NCBI RefSeq assembly: GCF_018531145.1
Contig: NZ_JAHDSZ010000002.1
Span: forward strand, 62,001-126,000
Direction: 5' to 3'
DNA: 64,000 bases
DNA from: Canibacter zhuwentaonis
GTDB lineage: Bacteria; Actinomycetota; Actinomycetes; Actinomycetales; Microbacteriaceae
Shown here: positions 34,545-44,393 of the stretch, one piece after another
Position numbering within the stretch: the stretch's first letter is position 1
Layout of the letters: every line of letters starts with the position of its first letter
Notes under the pieces: generated by a model
Database searches by the model: none
The model's input: only the letters and a program-made list of their open reading frames with translations
Told to the model about the DNA's origin: nothing
Translations under genes and position numbers: made by a program

Positions 34545-35674
34545 ATCTCGCGATACGCTAGCTTTTTGGCGAGTATAACCAGCGATTCTGAAACAGCTGC
34601 GGTGAACTCTGCTGACCTGGCGTATGTGCTAGCCTTGGCAACGCTGCTTTCGATTATTCTCTCAACCTCTGCAACCGCCCCTGTCTGTTTGATTAGCTGG
34701 CGCAGCATCTCCACTGTTTGCTCGTTAATGTCGCGGCTGCCAAAAACCTCGTCAAAAAACTGCAGCTCGCGCCCAATGAGTCGCTCGCGCGCGAGCGTTG
34801 CGAGCACTGTCCGCTTGCCCTCGATTAGATCGTCGCCGGCTGGCTTGCCGGTGCGCTCGCTGTCGCCAAAAACCCCTAAAATATCGTCGCGCAGCTGAAA
34901 CGCCATACCCGCAGGAATCCCGTACCCGGAGAGATCCGCCATGGTTTTTTCGCTGGCGTTCGCAAGAGCCGCGCCTATTAAAAGCGGCTCAGCAACTGTG
35001 TATTTCGCTGATTTGTAGAGCAACACCCGGGTGGCGCGTTGCAGCTGCGCGTCTTTCGGGCTGAACTCGGGGTACTGCTCTTCTAAAACGTCGAGGTACT
35101 GGCCGAGCACAATTTCCGTGCGCATCCTGTTGAATCTGGCGTGCGTGCGCTGCGCCGTTGCCGTGGGAAGCTCGGCTGTGGCTTCCTGCATCAGCATATC
35201 CGCCCATGATTGCAGCAGGTCACCGAGCAGAATTGCTGCGGTCGTGCCGAAGTGGGAAGCGGATCCGCGCCACCCGCGATCTTGATGGTGTTGCGCCATA
35301 CTGGCGTGCGCGGACGCTGCGCCCCTACGAGTTTCGGAGCGATCTATAACATCGTCGTGAATTAGCGCCGCCGCATGAAAAACCTCGAGCGCGCTGGCCG
35401 CGGTTATCACCCGCGCTGTGGCGTCATCGAGCGGCTGGGTGAAGTTGAGCGGGGCTGTTGTTTGATATCCAAGCACGGTTGCGTAGGCGCGGAAGCGTTT
35501 ACCGCCGCGCATAAAATCGCTCGCCCGCTGCAGTAGTAAATCGGTGTCCGCGCCGAGCGGCTCGAGTGCTGTGCGTTGGCTGGCTACAAAGGTATTAATA
35601 CGCTGTTGCACAAGTTTGGCAAGTTGCGATGAAAGATTCTGCACACTAATTAGCTTAGCTTCAGAATCGCACAT
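34541..35674 (-). CDS. idsA: Polyprenyl (geranylgeranyl-type) diphosphate synthase
   Basis: 377 residues with both Asp-rich motifs: ALIHDDVIDRSETRRG (~109) and FQLRDDILGVFGD (~258), plus the GGKRFRAY substrate site near 58. It condenses isopentenyl diphosphate with allylic diphosphates to make C15-C20 chains for quinones or carotenoids. ATG 35674 leaves only 30 bp to the divergent DUF3040 gene and has no ribosome-binding site; GTG 35644 (followed by QNLSSQLAKLV) is a good alternative start. Chain length cannot be read reliably. Confidence 0.92.
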   Translation of the reverse strand: MCDSEAKLISVQNLSSQLAKLVQQRINTFVASQRTALEPLGADTDLLLQRASDFMRGGKRFRAYATVLGYQTTAPLNFTQPLDDATARVITAASALEVFHAAALIHDDVIDRSETRRGAASAHASMAQHHQDRGWRGSASHFGTTAAILLGDLLQSWADMLMQEATAELPTATAQRTHARFNRMRTEIVLGQYLDVLEEQYPEFSPKDAQLQRATRVLLYKSAKYTVAEPLLIGAALANASEKTMADLSGYGIPAGMAFQLRDDILGVFGDSERTGKPAGDDLIEGKRTVLATLARERLIGRELQFFDEVFGSRDINEQTVEMLRQLIKQTGAVAEVERIIESSVAKASTYARSAEFTAAVSESLVILAKKLAYREI

Positions 35675-35704
35675 TAAACTTATGGCAGGCGTAAAGGAGT
35701 TGAA

Positions 35705-36094
35705 ATGTCTTTTTCAGATGATGAGCGCGAGCTTCTAGAGAATCTCGAGCGCGATTTTTATGCGTCCAAAATCGATGTTGAAATTCCGCGGGCGCAGTCG
35801 AGTCAGGTTAGCTTCCGGTCACTTGTTTACGGTGTTTTGCTGGGTATCGCCGGCGTTGCGCTGATGCTTTTTGGCGCCAGCACGGAGCAGATTTTGCTTG
35901 GTGTGCTCGGGTTTATTGTGATGGTTGCGGCAGTTTTGCTTGCAACCAAACCGCGCAAGGGTGATGTTAGTGCGGCGCAAAAAGCGGGCGTGCCGTCTGC
36001 TCCCGGGTATAAATCTGCCAAGAAATCTGCCGGTACAGGCTTCGCGCAGCGGATGCAGAATCGCTGGGATCGGCGGATGCGCGGCGATCTTTAA
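35705..36094 (+). CDS. DUF3040 small membrane protein
   Basis: 129 residues, ATG 35705 with AAAGGAG at good distance. The start MSFSDDERELLENLERDFYA is typical of DUF3040, followed by two membrane helices (~42-85) and a basic Lys/Arg-rich tail (RMQNRWDRRMRG). Family function is unknown. It is conserved just before mraZ in actinobacteria (Rv2169c position). Confidence 0.9.
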   Translation: MSFSDDERELLENLERDFYASKIDVEIPRAQSSQVSFRSLVYGVLLGIAGVALMLFGASTEQILLGVLGFIVMVAAVLLATKPRKGDVSAAQKAGVPSAPGYKSAKKSAGTGFAQRMQNRWDRRMRGDL

Positions 36095-36111
36095 CGCAGC
36101 TCTGTTTTTCT

Positions 36112-36146
36112 AGTCGCTCACCGCTGTTGCGGGGAGCGACTTTTTG
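36112..36146 (+). terminator. Terminator after the DUF3040 gene
   Basis: AGTCGCTC (36112-36119) and GAGCGACT (36134-36141) form a perfect 8-bp stem with a 14-nt loop, followed by TTTTG. It starts 17 nt after the stop codon and separates DUF3040 from the dcw operon. Confidence 0.85.
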
Positions 36147-36174
36147 TGCGCGATTATGTATTTTCCCGGCGCGC

Positions 36175-36326
36175 AGCATCAAGCGGGGCGGATTTTCTGC
36201 GTTTGCTGAAGATTTTAAGGTGTAGCATCTGGCTGGGGCGGATTTTACACACTTCTTGGGGTTTCTAAGGCGTGCAGCATCTAGCGGAGCAGATTTCGTG
36301 CGTCACTAGGGGTTTTCTAAGCACAC
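36175..36326. repeat. Three degenerate ~50-bp tandem repeats upstream of mraZ
   Basis: Units start with AGCATC at 36175, 36224 and 36276. Each continues with G(C/G)GGGC(G/A)GATTT and ends near CTAAGG or CTAAGC followed by G(T/C)G(T/C). Period is 49-52 bp with clear divergence between copies. They fill most of the gap between the DUF3040 terminator and the mraZ control region (424-nt gap in total). No coding potential seen. Confidence 0.7.
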
Positions 36327-36392
36327 CCCGTGCCCAGCAGCCAGCTTTCCAACTGTGCATCTTGCTCAACAGGGAGCACTGCGCCATTTATG

Positions 36393-36499
36393 CTCCACTT
36401 TTCTCCACACCTTTGTTTGTTTGGTAATAAGCACGTTTCCTGAGTGTTTTTTGCAACCCTGAGAGTGCAAAATAAGCAAAGGTGGAGTAAAGTGGAGTG
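36393..36499 (+). promoter_or_regulatory. Paired, inverted MraZ-type boxes around the mra promoter
   Basis: Two GTGGAG direct repeats 10 bp apart lie at 36482-36487 and 36492-36497, following CAAAG. A near-exact inverted copy, CTCCAC twice (36393-36398, 36403-36408) followed by CACCTTTG, lies about 65 bp upstream. MraZ family proteins bind short direct repeats one helical turn apart before their own gene, so I read both as operators. The AT-rich stretch between them probably holds the promoter (TTGCAA at 36451-36456 is a possible -35), but no clean -10 was found. Confidence 0.7.
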
Positions 36500-36524
36500 A
36501 AATGTTTCGTGGCGGGAGGTGAAA

Positions 36525-36956
36525 ATGTTTTTAGGCACGTTTAATCCGAAACTTGACGATAAAGGGCGACTTATTTTACCCTCCAAGTTTCGTGCTGAAT
36601 TTGCGAGCGGACTCGTGATTACACGGGGTCAAGAACGCTGCCTATATGTTTTCACAATGCAAGATTTTGAACAGATGCACGAGCGTATTCGATCCGCACC
36701 GCTCGCCTCCAAACAGGCGCGAGACTATATGCGCGTGCTGCTTTCTGGTGCGCACGACGAGATTCCCGACAAACAAAATCGCGTCACCATCCCGCCGCAG
36801 TTGCGCGAATACGCCTCGCTCACAAGGGAGCTTGCGGTGATCGGCTCGGGTGCGCGCGCGGAAATTTGGGATGCGCAGCTGTGGCAGAAGTACCTTGCCG
36901 AGCAGGAACAGAAGTTCTCAGAGGTTGCTGAGGAGGTGATTCCGGGGCTGTTTTAG
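36525..36956 (+). CDS. mraZ: Transcriptional regulator MraZ
   Basis: 143 residues from ATG 36525 (GGGAGGTG upstream; an in-frame GTG at 36519 is part of that site). Two SpoVT/AbrB-like halves are seen, with the paired signatures [16 protein letters not shown] (~8-23) and [17 protein letters not shown] (~83-99). It autoregulates the dcw operon in many bacteria. It is the first gene of the cluster and begins 25 bp after the downstream GTGGAG box. Confidence 0.96.
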   Translation: MFLGTFNPKLDDKGRLILPSKFRAEFASGLVITRGQERCLYVFTMQDFEQMHERIRSAPLASKQARDYMRVLLSGAHDEIPDKQNRVTIPPQLREYASLTRELAVIGSGARAEIWDAQLWQKYLAEQEQKFSEVAEEVIPGLF

Positions 36957-36967
36957 CCACGTACCGT

Positions 36968-37936
36968 ATGAATACAAGCGACACAAAAACTTTACACACG
37001 CCGGTTATGCTGCAGCGGTGTCTGGAGCTGCTCACAACCGAGCAGGCAGAGCGCGGCGCAATTATTGTTGACGCAACGCTCGGGCTGGGGGGGCACGCGC
37101 AGCACATTCTGGAGCGCTTTAAGCGCAGCACCGTGATTGGGCTGGATCGCGACCCGGCTGCCCTAACGCGCGCGAGCGAGCGGCTTGCCAGCTACAAAAA
37201 CAGATTTTTTGGTGTGTACGCCGTTTACGATGAGCTGCCGGAGGTGCTCGAGCAGATCCGCGAGCGAGAGGGCATTACGCTGCCGTTTGCTGGGGTGCTG
37301 TTTGACCTCGGAGTCTCTTCTATGCAGCTCGATTTTGCCGCGCGCGGCTTCTCATACGCGCAAAACGCGCCATTAGATATGCGGATGGATCAGTCACGCG
37401 GCAAAACCGCCGCTCAGCTACTAGCACAGCTGAGCGGCGGCGAGCTGGCGACCCTGTTTCGCCGATACAGCGACGAGCCGCTGGCGATGCGATACGCAGC
37501 CGCGATTGTTAGCGCGCGTGAAGAGGGCGCAATAACAGAGAGCGCGCAGCTGGTGGAGATTTTGCAGCGGGCAACTCCGATGAAACTGAAACAGCAGCGG
37601 CACCCCGCCAAGCGCGTGTTTCAAGCCCTGCGCGTTGCTGTTAATGATGAGCTGACAGTTCTTGAGCGCGCAATTCCATCCGCTATGAACAGCCTCGCTG
37701 TGGGCGGGCGCGTAGTTGTTATGTCGTACCAGTCACAAGAGGATCGCATCGTGAAAAAAGAGTTTGCGCAGCGGGTCCGCGACAACACGCCACCCGGCTT
37801 GCCGCAGCAGCTGCCAGAGCACGCGCCAGAATACCGCCTGCTAACCCGTGGGGCTGAGCAGGCTGGCGCGCAGGAGCAGGAAACAAATCCCAGGTCAAAA
37901 CCGGTTAAATTACGCGCCGCCGAGAAGGTGAGATGA
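36968..37936 (+). CDS. rsmH: 16S rRNA m4C1402 methyltransferase
   Basis: 322 residues; HTPVMLQRCLELL at the start, the SAM-binding run VDATLGLGGHAQHIL (~30-44), the DLGVSSMQLD motif (~114) and the C-terminal RVVVMSYQSQEDRIVKK. It methylates N4 of C1402 in 16S rRNA. It starts 11 nt after mraZ, and its stop overlaps the ftsL start (ATGA). Confidence 0.96.
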   Translation: MNTSDTKTLHTPVMLQRCLELLTTEQAERGAIIVDATLGLGGHAQHILERFKRSTVIGLDRDPAALTRASERLASYKNRFFGVYAVYDELPEVLEQIREREGITLPFAGVLFDLGVSSMQLDFAARGFSYAQNAPLDMRMDQSRGKTAAQLLAQLSGGELATLFRRYSDEPLAMRYAAAIVSAREEGAITESAQLVEILQRATPMKLKQQRHPAKRVFQALRVAVNDELTVLERAIPSAMNSLAVGGRVVVMSYQSQEDRIVKKEFAQRVRDNTPPGLPQQLPEHAPEYRLLTRGAEQAGAQEQETNPRSKPVKLRAAEKVR

Positions 37937-38520
37937 AAATGAGCAATACAGTAGCGGTTGTAAAACAGCAGCAGAGCGTTGTGCGGGTCGTTCCCACGAC
38001 ACTGGCGCAGCCGAAACGTGAGCGGATGGGGCAGCTGTGGTATTTGCCAGCCGCAGCGGCCTCGCCAAAGCAGCACCCGATAGTTTGGGTAGTTGCAAGC
38101 CTTGTGCTGTTTGCGATGATAGTTGCGGTGAATATTGCAGTTTTCGTGTCAACCGCGCAGGACGCACACCGACTGTCGGAGATAACCGTGCAGCAGGTTA
38201 ATGCCGAGCGCACTGTGAAGGTGCTGGAGCGGAATATGCTGACGCTGAACTCGCCGCAAAACCTTGCCGTTAAAGCGCAAGAGCTGGGAATGGTGCAAAA
38301 CACTTCGCCTGCGTATTTGCGGCTCAGTGACGGTGTGATTATGGGATCGCCAAACGCGGCAACCGAGCTGGTTAGTGGTAATACCGTGCAGAATGATGCG
38401 CTGGCGCATCTTGAAGCCACTAACGAAAAACCCGCCGGTCAGGTGGGGGTTGCTGCGGTATCCGCTGCGCAGCCGGTGACAACCTGGGAAGGGCTCTTGC
38501 CTGTTCCGCAAACACACTAA
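37933..38520 (+). CDS. ftsL: FtsL-like cell-division membrane protein
   Basis: 195 residues: a basic N-terminus (~50), one membrane helix (HPIVWVVASLVLFAMIVAVN, ~53-75), then a coiled-coil segment (RLSEITVQQVNAERTVKVLERN) and the FtsL/DivIC-like run NSPQNLAVKAQELGMV. The C-terminal ~60 residues are low complexity. Position between rsmH and ftsI supports the assignment, as the family has little sequence conservation. It recruits FtsW/FtsI to the septum with FtsQ. Confidence 0.85.
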   Translation: MKMSNTVAVVKQQQSVVRVVPTTLAQPKRERMGQLWYLPAAAASPKQHPIVWVVASLVLFAMIVAVNIAVFVSTAQDAHRLSEITVQQVNAERTVKVLERNMLTLNSPQNLAVKAQELGMVQNTSPAYLRLSDGVIMGSPNAATELVSGNTVQNDALAHLEATNEKPAGQVGVAAVSAAQPVTTWEGLLPVPQTH

Positions 38521-38573
38521 AATATGGCAGAATTACGTGTTTTAACGGGCATAACAGACGAGGAGCGCAGTGG

Positions 38574-40358
38574 GTGATTAAAAAGCTTGTTGATAGGCGA
38601 CGCCTGCTCGCTTTCACGCTTGTTGTCGTCGTTATTGCGGTGTTTGCCGGGCGGCTGTTTTCGCTGCAGGTTGTGCAGGCTGAGCAGCTGACGGCCGAGG
38701 CTCAGGGGCAAATCGGGGTGGAGAGTGTGCTGCAGGCGGTGCGCGGAGATATTGTGGATCGTAACGGCAGTGTGCTAGCAACAACTCGTGAACTCTACGA
38801 CGCTAAGTTGTCACCTAAAAACACGCGCGAAAACAAGGGTATTTTCTACCGTTTTAACCAAAGCACAGGAAACCGCGAAAAGGTCACAACAGAGGCCGCA
38901 CTAACTGAAATTGCGGCGATTGTTGACAGACCGGCTGAAGAGCTGATCAAAGCGGTTAATGACGAGCTGGCAGAAAATCCGAAATCTGATTTTATGTACG
39001 TAAAGCGCGGCATTGATCTGGGACAGCTGCGCCAGCTAAAAGAACTCGGTGTGCCGTGGATGACGTACGAGTCGGTTTTTGACAGATCGTATCCAAACGG
39101 CGCGGTTGCCGGTAATCTGCTTGGCTATCAGTGGGAGGATAACGGCCCCAAATTTGCCGGAATTGAGCGTTCACAAAACGAGTGTTTAACCGGTGAAGAC
39201 GGTTTTGAAACCTATGAGAGATCAGCGGATGGGATGGCGCTGCCAGGAAGCCGGGTTGAGGTTAAAAAACGCACAAACGGCGGTAAAGTTGCGCTCACAA
39301 TAGATCGTGACTTGCAGTATCAGGTGCAGCAGATTGTTAATTTAGCGCGTGAAAAAACCGGCGCTGAATGGGCTATGCACGTTGTTATGAACGCAAAAAC
39401 GGGTGAACTTTTGGCAGTTGCCGAAGACAACTCTGTTGATCCTAATAACACTGCCGCATCAGATCCAAGCCGGCTGGGTTCGCGCGCTTTTTCAAGCCCT
39501 TACGAGCCTGGCTCGTCTTTTAAGGCGCTAACAGCCGCGATGGCAATTAACGAGGGCAAAGCAACGGCAATAACGCAAAGTAGCACCCCGTACGAGTGGC
39601 GCCCCGAGCCGGGAGTTGTTTTTAGTGACGCGTATCCGCACCCCGAAACAAGATGGACACTCGCGGGTATTCTCGCTGTTTCATCCAACGTTGGCACAAC
39701 CATGATTGGCGGTCGCGTAGACAAAAACGTGCGGTACGAGTATTTGAAAAAGTTTGGACTGGGTCAGGCGACCGAGGCGGGAATGCCGTACGAGGAATCC
39801 GGGCTGCTGTACCCCGCAGCGGAGTGGGACGCGCAGAGCAGCTACAATATTATGTTCGGGCAGGGTGTTTCTTCAACTATTATTCAAACTGCGGGAGCCT
39901 ATCAGGCGCTCGCCAATAAGGGTCTGCGCATCCCTCCGAGCCTGGTTAAATCCTGCACCTCTGACAACGGCGAGGTGACCGAGTTTAACCACGGCGAGCC
40001 GGTGCGGGTTGTGAGTGAGCAGACGGCAGCTGAGGTTACAGACATTCTTGAGAACGTGGCTAACTACGGCACGGTTTATGACCGTGTGCATATAGACGGT
40101 TACCGCGTTGTCGGTAAAACCGCGACCGCTGAGCAGTCTGATGGGCGGGGCGGATACAGGAGCGACTACATCAACAGTTTTGCCGGGTATTTTCCAGCCG
40201 ATGATCCGCAGTATGTTGTTGTGAGCTCAATTGCGTTCCCGCAGCGTTCAAGCAGTGTCGCCGGAACTTCCTGGCGTGATACTGTGCGGGCAACGATCCG
40301 CCATTTCCAAGTGCCGCCATCGCAGGGCGAATATCGCAAGCTCCCGCTCGAGTATTAA
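38574..40358 (+). CDS. ftsI: Septal class B penicillin-binding protein (FtsI/PBP3)
   Basis: 594 residues from GTG 38574 (GAGGAG upstream). A membrane helix (~14-33) is followed by the PBP dimer domain with RGDIVDRNGSVLA, then the transpeptidase domain: catalytic Ser in EPGSSFKAL (~311-319) and SSNVGTTMIG (~368). The third motif is GKTATAEQ (~515), where almost all relatives have KTGT. It crosslinks septal peptidoglycan with FtsW. The extracellular region also holds a single Cys pair (ENCL-type Cys and SCTS). The 53-nt gap before it carries no separate feature. Confidence 0.95.
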   Translation: MIKKLVDRRRLLAFTLVVVVIAVFAGRLFSLQVVQAEQLTAEAQGQIGVESVLQAVRGDIVDRNGSVLATTRELYDAKLSPKNTRENKGIFYRFNQSTGNREKVTTEAALTEIAAIVDRPAEELIKAVNDELAENPKSDFMYVKRGIDLGQLRQLKELGVPWMTYESVFDRSYPNGAVAGNLLGYQWEDNGPKFAGIERSQNECLTGEDGFETYERSADGMALPGSRVEVKKRTNGGKVALTIDRDLQYQVQQIVNLAREKTGAEWAMHVVMNAKTGELLAVAEDNSVDPNNTAASDPSRLGSRAFSSPYEPGSSFKALTAAMAINEGKATAITQSSTPYEWRPEPGVVFSDAYPHPETRWTLAGILAVSSNVGTTMIGGRVDKNVRYEYLKKFGLGQATEAGMPYEESGLLYPAAEWDAQSSYNIMFGQGVSSTIIQTAGAYQALANKGLRIPPSLVKSCTSDNGEVTEFNHGEPVRVVSEQTAAEVTDILENVANYGTVYDRVHIDGYRVVGKTATAEQSDGRGGYRSDYINSFAGYFPADDPQYVVVSSIAFPQRSSSVAGTSWRDTVRATIRHFQVPPSQGEYRKLPLEY

Positions 40359-40397
40359 GTTTTTAGCGCGTAGAATAAACGGTGAAACCAGGATTAT

Positions 40398-41810
40398 ATG
40401 ATTGATTTAACGCTTAGAGAAATAGCTGAAGTTACCGGTGGTAAGCTGTTTTTAGATACCGCCGCAGTCACTCCCGAAACGGTTCTTAGCGGTCTTGTGC
40501 AAACTGATTCGCGCGAGCTTGAGCCGGGGCAGATTTTCGTTGCCAGGCGCGGTGACACGCAAGACGGATACGACTATATTGACGCGGCGGTGCGCGCGGG
40601 CGCGGCGCTGGTTATTTGCGAGCAACCGTCGCAGGCCTCGGTTGCGCAGGTTATTGTTGCGGATGCAACCGCTGCGCTGGGCGAACTTGCGGGCGCGGTG
40701 ATTGCGCGACTGAAGCAGCTCGGACGCCTAAAGGTTATTGCAATAACGGGTTCTAACGGTAAAACAACAACCAAAAATCTGCTTGCTAAAATGCTCTCCT
40801 GCGCGGGTAACACCGTGGCGGCTGAAAAATCTTTTAATAACGAGGTTGGCGGGCCGCTCACAATGCTGCGCGCGCAGGAAGATACCGACTTTTTGGTGCT
40901 TGAAATTGGCGCGAGCGCTCCCGGAGAAATTGCAAACCTGGTGCGTTTAGCGCAGCCCGATTATGGCGTTGTGCTGATGGTCGGGCTTGCGCACGCGGGC
41001 TGCTTTGGCAGCATCGAGGCAACTGCGCAAGCGAAGCAGGAGATGGTTGCTATGCTGCGAGAAAATGCCGTTGCAGTTTTGAATGCGGCGGATGCGCGAG
41101 TTAAACAAATGGCGGCGCACACTGCTGCGCGCACCTTGTATTTTGGTGACACAACAGGCTCTGCCTACGCGAGCAATATTGAGGTTACCGCGCAGGGCAC
41201 AGTGTTTAACCTGCATTTAGGAGCGCACGAGGAGCGGGTCTTGTTTCAGGTGCTCGGCGCGCACCACGTTAATAACGCGCTGGCTGCCGCCGCGGTTGCG
41301 AGCGAGTGCGGGGTTGATTTCAATTCGATACTGCGGGTTTTAAGCAGCAGTTCGCGGGCTGCTAAGTGGCGCATGGAGGTTACTAAACTTCCCGGCGGAA
41401 TCACGCTTATTAATGATGCTTACAACGCGAGCCCCGACTCTATGGAGGCGGCTTTAAAAACCTTGGCGCAGGTTAGCGATCTGCAGGGGCGCAGCATCGC
41501 AGTGCTCGGCGAGATGAGCGAGCTGGGCGAGTTTGCGAGTCCCGCTTACGATAAACTTGGAGTTTTGGCGGTGCGGTTGCGTATTTCGCAGCTTATTGCT
41601 GTTGGCACGAACGTGCGTAGAATGTATATTTCCGCCGTTAATGAGGGAGCCTGGGATGGTGTCGCCGCGCACCATTTTGAAACCCAGGATGAGGCTTTTG
41701 CGTATTTGAAGGCAGAGCTGCGTGAAGGGGATACTGTGTTAGTAAAATCTTCTAACGTGGCTAAACTGAGATTCTTAGGCGACAAGTTGAAAGAGGAGCT
41801 AGCGTCGTGA
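40398..41810 (+). CDS. murF: UDP-MurNAc-tripeptide:D-Ala-D-Ala ligase
   Basis: 470 residues, ATG 40398. N-terminal UDP-binding domain ([17 protein letters not shown]), central ATPase domain with [13 protein letters not shown] (~117-129), [11 protein letters not shown] (~336) and a C-terminal Rossmann-like domain ([11 protein letters not shown]-like). It adds D-Ala-D-Ala in cytoplasmic peptidoglycan precursor synthesis. No murE is present before it; in many actinobacteria murE lies between ftsI and murF. Its end overlaps mraY by 4 nt. Confidence 0.96.
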   Translation: MIDLTLREIAEVTGGKLFLDTAAVTPETVLSGLVQTDSRELEPGQIFVARRGDTQDGYDYIDAAVRAGAALVICEQPSQASVAQVIVADATAALGELAGAVIARLKQLGRLKVIAITGSNGKTTTKNLLAKMLSCAGNTVAAEKSFNNEVGGPLTMLRAQEDTDFLVLEIGASAPGEIANLVRLAQPDYGVVLMVGLAHAGCFGSIEATAQAKQEMVAMLRENAVAVLNAADARVKQMAAHTAARTLYFGDTTGSAYASNIEVTAQGTVFNLHLGAHEERVLFQVLGAHHVNNALAAAAVASECGVDFNSILRVLSSSSRAAKWRMEVTKLPGGITLINDAYNASPDSMEAALKTLAQVSDLQGRSIAVLGEMSELGEFASPAYDKLGVLAVRLRISQLIAVGTNVRRMYISAVNEGAWDGVAAHHFETQDEAFAYLKAELREGDTVLVKSSNVAKLRFLGDKLKEELAS

Positions 41811-42895
41811 TCGCCGTGCTTTTGTCGGGCATTATTGCGCTTGCTTTTTCGCTGTTTTTAACGCCCCTGTTTGTAAAAATATTTAGGCGTTTGCAGTGGG
41901 GACAGTTTATCCGTGAGGACGGTCCTGAATCTCACTATGCTAAGCGCGGCACGCCCACAATGGGTGGTATTGTGTTCTTAATCGGCGCCCCCATCGCCTA
42001 TTTTACTGCGGAGCTTATCACCGACGGCACGCCAACCGCGTCCGCTCTGCTGGTTATTGGGCTGGCCTGGGGTTGTGGACTAATTGGGTTTATTGACGAC
42101 TACGTAAAAACCCGCAAACAGCAGTCGCTCGGGCTGGGCGGCTGGGCGAAAATATTCGGGCAGGTTGTTGCTGCCTCCGTGTTCGGGTTTTTAGCACTGA
42201 AATTTCCAGACGAGCATGGAATCACACCGGCCACAACTGCAGTTTCGCTGTTTCGTGACACTGAAATAGATTTTTTGGCGCTCGGCAAATGGGTCGGGCT
42301 GATTCTTTTTATGCTCTGGGTTATTTTAATAACCACAGCAACTTCTAACGCGGTAAATCTTACTGACGGGCTTGACGGTCTTGCCGCGGGCGCTTCTATT
42401 ATGGTGTTCATGGCGTATATTCTGATCAGCTTTTGGCAGTTTTCGCAGAGTTGCGTGCTCGAAGATTACGCGGTTGGGTGCTACACGGTGCGCGATCCGC
42501 TCGATCTTGTTGCTGTTGCGGCAGCATTTACCGGCGCGCTAATTGGTTTTCTGTGGTGGAATACCTCGCCCGCGCTGCTGTATATGGGAGACACCGGCTC
42601 AATGGGTATCGGCGGCGCAATTGCAGCGCTTGCAGTGCTCACGCGCACGGAGTTGCTGCTGATTATGGTTGGCGGGCTGTTCCTGATCGAGGCAGGATCG
42701 GTTATTCTGCAGCGCGCTTATTTCAAAGCAACAGGGGGCAAGCGGATCTTCCTGATGAGCCCCATTCATCACCATTTTGAGCTTAAAGGTTGGGCAGAGG
42801 TTACAGTTGTTGTGCGTTTTTGGATTGTTGCGGGCGCGCTGGCAGTGCTCGGGGTTGCGATGTTCTACGGCGAGTGGGTTTTGCTAAATGGCTAG
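41807..42895 (+). CDS. mraY: Phospho-MurNAc-pentapeptide translocase
   Basis: 362 residues, GTG start in a GTGA overlap with murF. About ten membrane helices. MraY signatures [13 protein letters not shown] (~49), GFIDDYVK (~91, Asp pair), [10 protein letters not shown] (~183) and [13 protein letters not shown] (~316) are present. It transfers phospho-MurNAc-pentapeptide to undecaprenyl phosphate, making lipid I. Confidence 0.97.
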   Translation: MIAVLLSGIIALAFSLFLTPLFVKIFRRLQWGQFIREDGPESHYAKRGTPTMGGIVFLIGAPIAYFTAELITDGTPTASALLVIGLAWGCGLIGFIDDYVKTRKQQSLGLGGWAKIFGQVVAASVFGFLALKFPDEHGITPATTAVSLFRDTEIDFLALGKWVGLILFMLWVILITTATSNAVNLTDGLDGLAAGASIMVFMAYILISFWQFSQSCVLEDYAVGCYTVRDPLDLVAVAAAFTGALIGFLWWNTSPALLYMGDTGSMGIGGAIAALAVLTRTELLLIMVGGLFLIEAGSVILQRAYFKATGGKRIFLMSPIHHHFELKGWAEVTVVVRFWIVAGALAVLGVAMFYGEWVLLNG

Positions 42896-44393
42896 GTTAG
42901 ATCCCGCGCTGCTCGCGCAGTTAAACAGCTGGTACGCGCCGTGGCGCGGTATTCGCGCCTGTGTGCTGGGGCTCGGGGTAGCTGGGTTTGCGGCGGCGGA
43001 TGTGCTCGCAGAGCTTGGGGTTACAACACGGGTTTTTGCGCAGCGCGGTGACGTGGAAAAAGAGAAGATTTTATCCGTGCTGGATGTTACAAGCTGCATT
43101 GGTGATAATGAAGCGCAGTTAGCGGCGCTGCGGGAGTTCGATCCGCAATTAATTATTGTATCCCCCGGGTATCGCCCCTATAATCCGCTGCTGCTTTGGG
43201 CCGCGCAAGCGGGAATTACAGTGTGGGGCGATATTGAGTTTGCCTGGCGCGTGCGAGACAAAGTATACACCGCCGAGTGGCTCTGTATCACCGGTACTAA
43301 CGGGAAAACAACCACGGCACAGCTGACCGCAACTATGCTCGTGTCAAGCGGTGCGAAGGCCGCTCCCGTGGGTAATATAGGGGTGCCTGTGCTAGACGCG
43401 ATTCGGGATCCTGAAGGGTTTGACGCGCTGGTTGTGGAGCTTTCGAGTTTCCAGCTACACTGGCTTGATACGGTGCGACCGTACGCCAGCTGTGTGCTCA
43501 ATATTGCCCGCGATCACCTTGACTGGCACGGCAGTTACGAGGCTTATATTGCGGCAAAGGCGAAGATTTTTGAGCGCACAAAAACCGCGTGCGTTTACAA
43601 TCGGCACGAAGAAATAATAGAAACTTTGCTGATGCAGGCCGATGTGCAGGAGGGGGCGCGAGCTGTCGGGTTTGGGCTTGACACGCCGGCGCGATCTGAG
43701 CTGGGAGTTGTTGAAGGCATTCTGGTTGATCGCGGCTATCACGCAGCGCGCGGCACAACGGCGCTTGAGCTGGTAACGCTGAGCGAGTTGCACGAAGCAG
43801 GTTTGGCGCAGCCGCACACCGTCGCCAATGTTTTAGCTGCCGCTGCCCTCGCAAGAGCTTACGGAGTTGCCCCGACCGATATTAAACGCGCAGTGCTCGG
43901 TTTTGTGCCCGACAAACACCGGGTTGAGCCCGTTGCTAAGCAAAACGGGGTGCTCTGGGTTGATGATTCAAAAGCGACCAATTCGCACGCGGCGGATGCG
44001 GCGCTGTCTGCGGTTGCTAGCACGGTGTGGATTATGGGCGGCGATTTTAAGGGCACAGATATTGTGCCGCTGCTAACAAAGCACGTAAAAAAGCTGCGGG
44101 CGGTTGTTGTTATCGGCGCAAACTCGCAGGAAACTGCGGGCTTGGTGCGGCGAGTTTGCCCTGAACTTACGGTTGCGCAGGTTGCGGCGGAAGATGCTGA
44201 GGGCGCTAAACTCACAGGAGATGCCGTTATGGAGCGTGCTGTTGTATCCGCCGCGAACTATGCGCTCGCCGGCGACACGGTATTGCTCGCACCGGCGGCG
44301 GCGAGCATCGATCAGTTTGGCGGATACGCTGAGCGCGGGCTTGCGTTTGCGCGCGCGGTGCAGCAGCTTTTGGGGGTGCCAGGTGAGCAGTAA
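42888..44393 (+). CDS. murD: UDP-MurNAc-L-alanine:D-glutamate ligase
   Basis: 501 residues, ATG 42888 overlapping mraY by 8 nt. [15 protein letters not shown] for the N-terminal nucleotide fold, [11 protein letters not shown] (~137) for ATP binding, and [23 protein letters not shown] (split KHRVEP and VDDSKATN) are diagnostic. Adds D-Glu to the growing precursor. It is longer than E. coli MurD by about 60 residues, mostly in loops. Confidence 0.96.
   Translation: MARLDPALLAQLNSWYAPWRGIRACVLGLGVAGFAAADVLAELGVTTRVFAQRGDVEKEKILSVLDVTSCIGDNEAQLAALREFDPQLIIVSPGYRPYNPLLLWAAQAGITVWGDIEFAWRVRDKVYTAEWLCITGTNGKTTTAQLTATMLVSSGAKAAPVGNIGVPVLDAIRDPEGFDALVVELSSFQLHWLDTVRPYASCVLNIARDHLDWHGSYEAYIAAKAKIFERTKTACVYNRHEEIIETLLMQADVQEGARAVGFGLDTPARSELGVVEGILVDRGYHAARGTTALELVTLSELHEAGLAQPHTVANVLAAAALARAYGVAPTDIKRAVLGFVPDKHRVEPVAKQNGVLWVDDSKATNSHAADAALSAVASTVWIMGGDFKGTDIVPLLTKHVKKLRAVVVIGANSQETAGLVRRVCPELTVAQVAAEDAEGAKLTGDAVMERAVVSAANYALAGDTVLLAPAAASIDQFGGYAERGLAFARAVQQLLGVPGEQ

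Noticed and set aside
30000-36000. Idea that 30-36 kb is a horizontally acquired island
   Set aside because: Gene order aroG-pknL-Rv2175c-idsA-DUF3040-mraZ follows the conserved actinobacterial arrangement and composition is like the rest.
44104-44382. N-terminal extension of FtsW inside murD
   Set aside because: The 93-residue extension is Arg/Leu-rich, overlaps the murD C-terminal domain in another frame, and a GTG with a good ribosome-binding site at 44383 gives the normal FtsW start.
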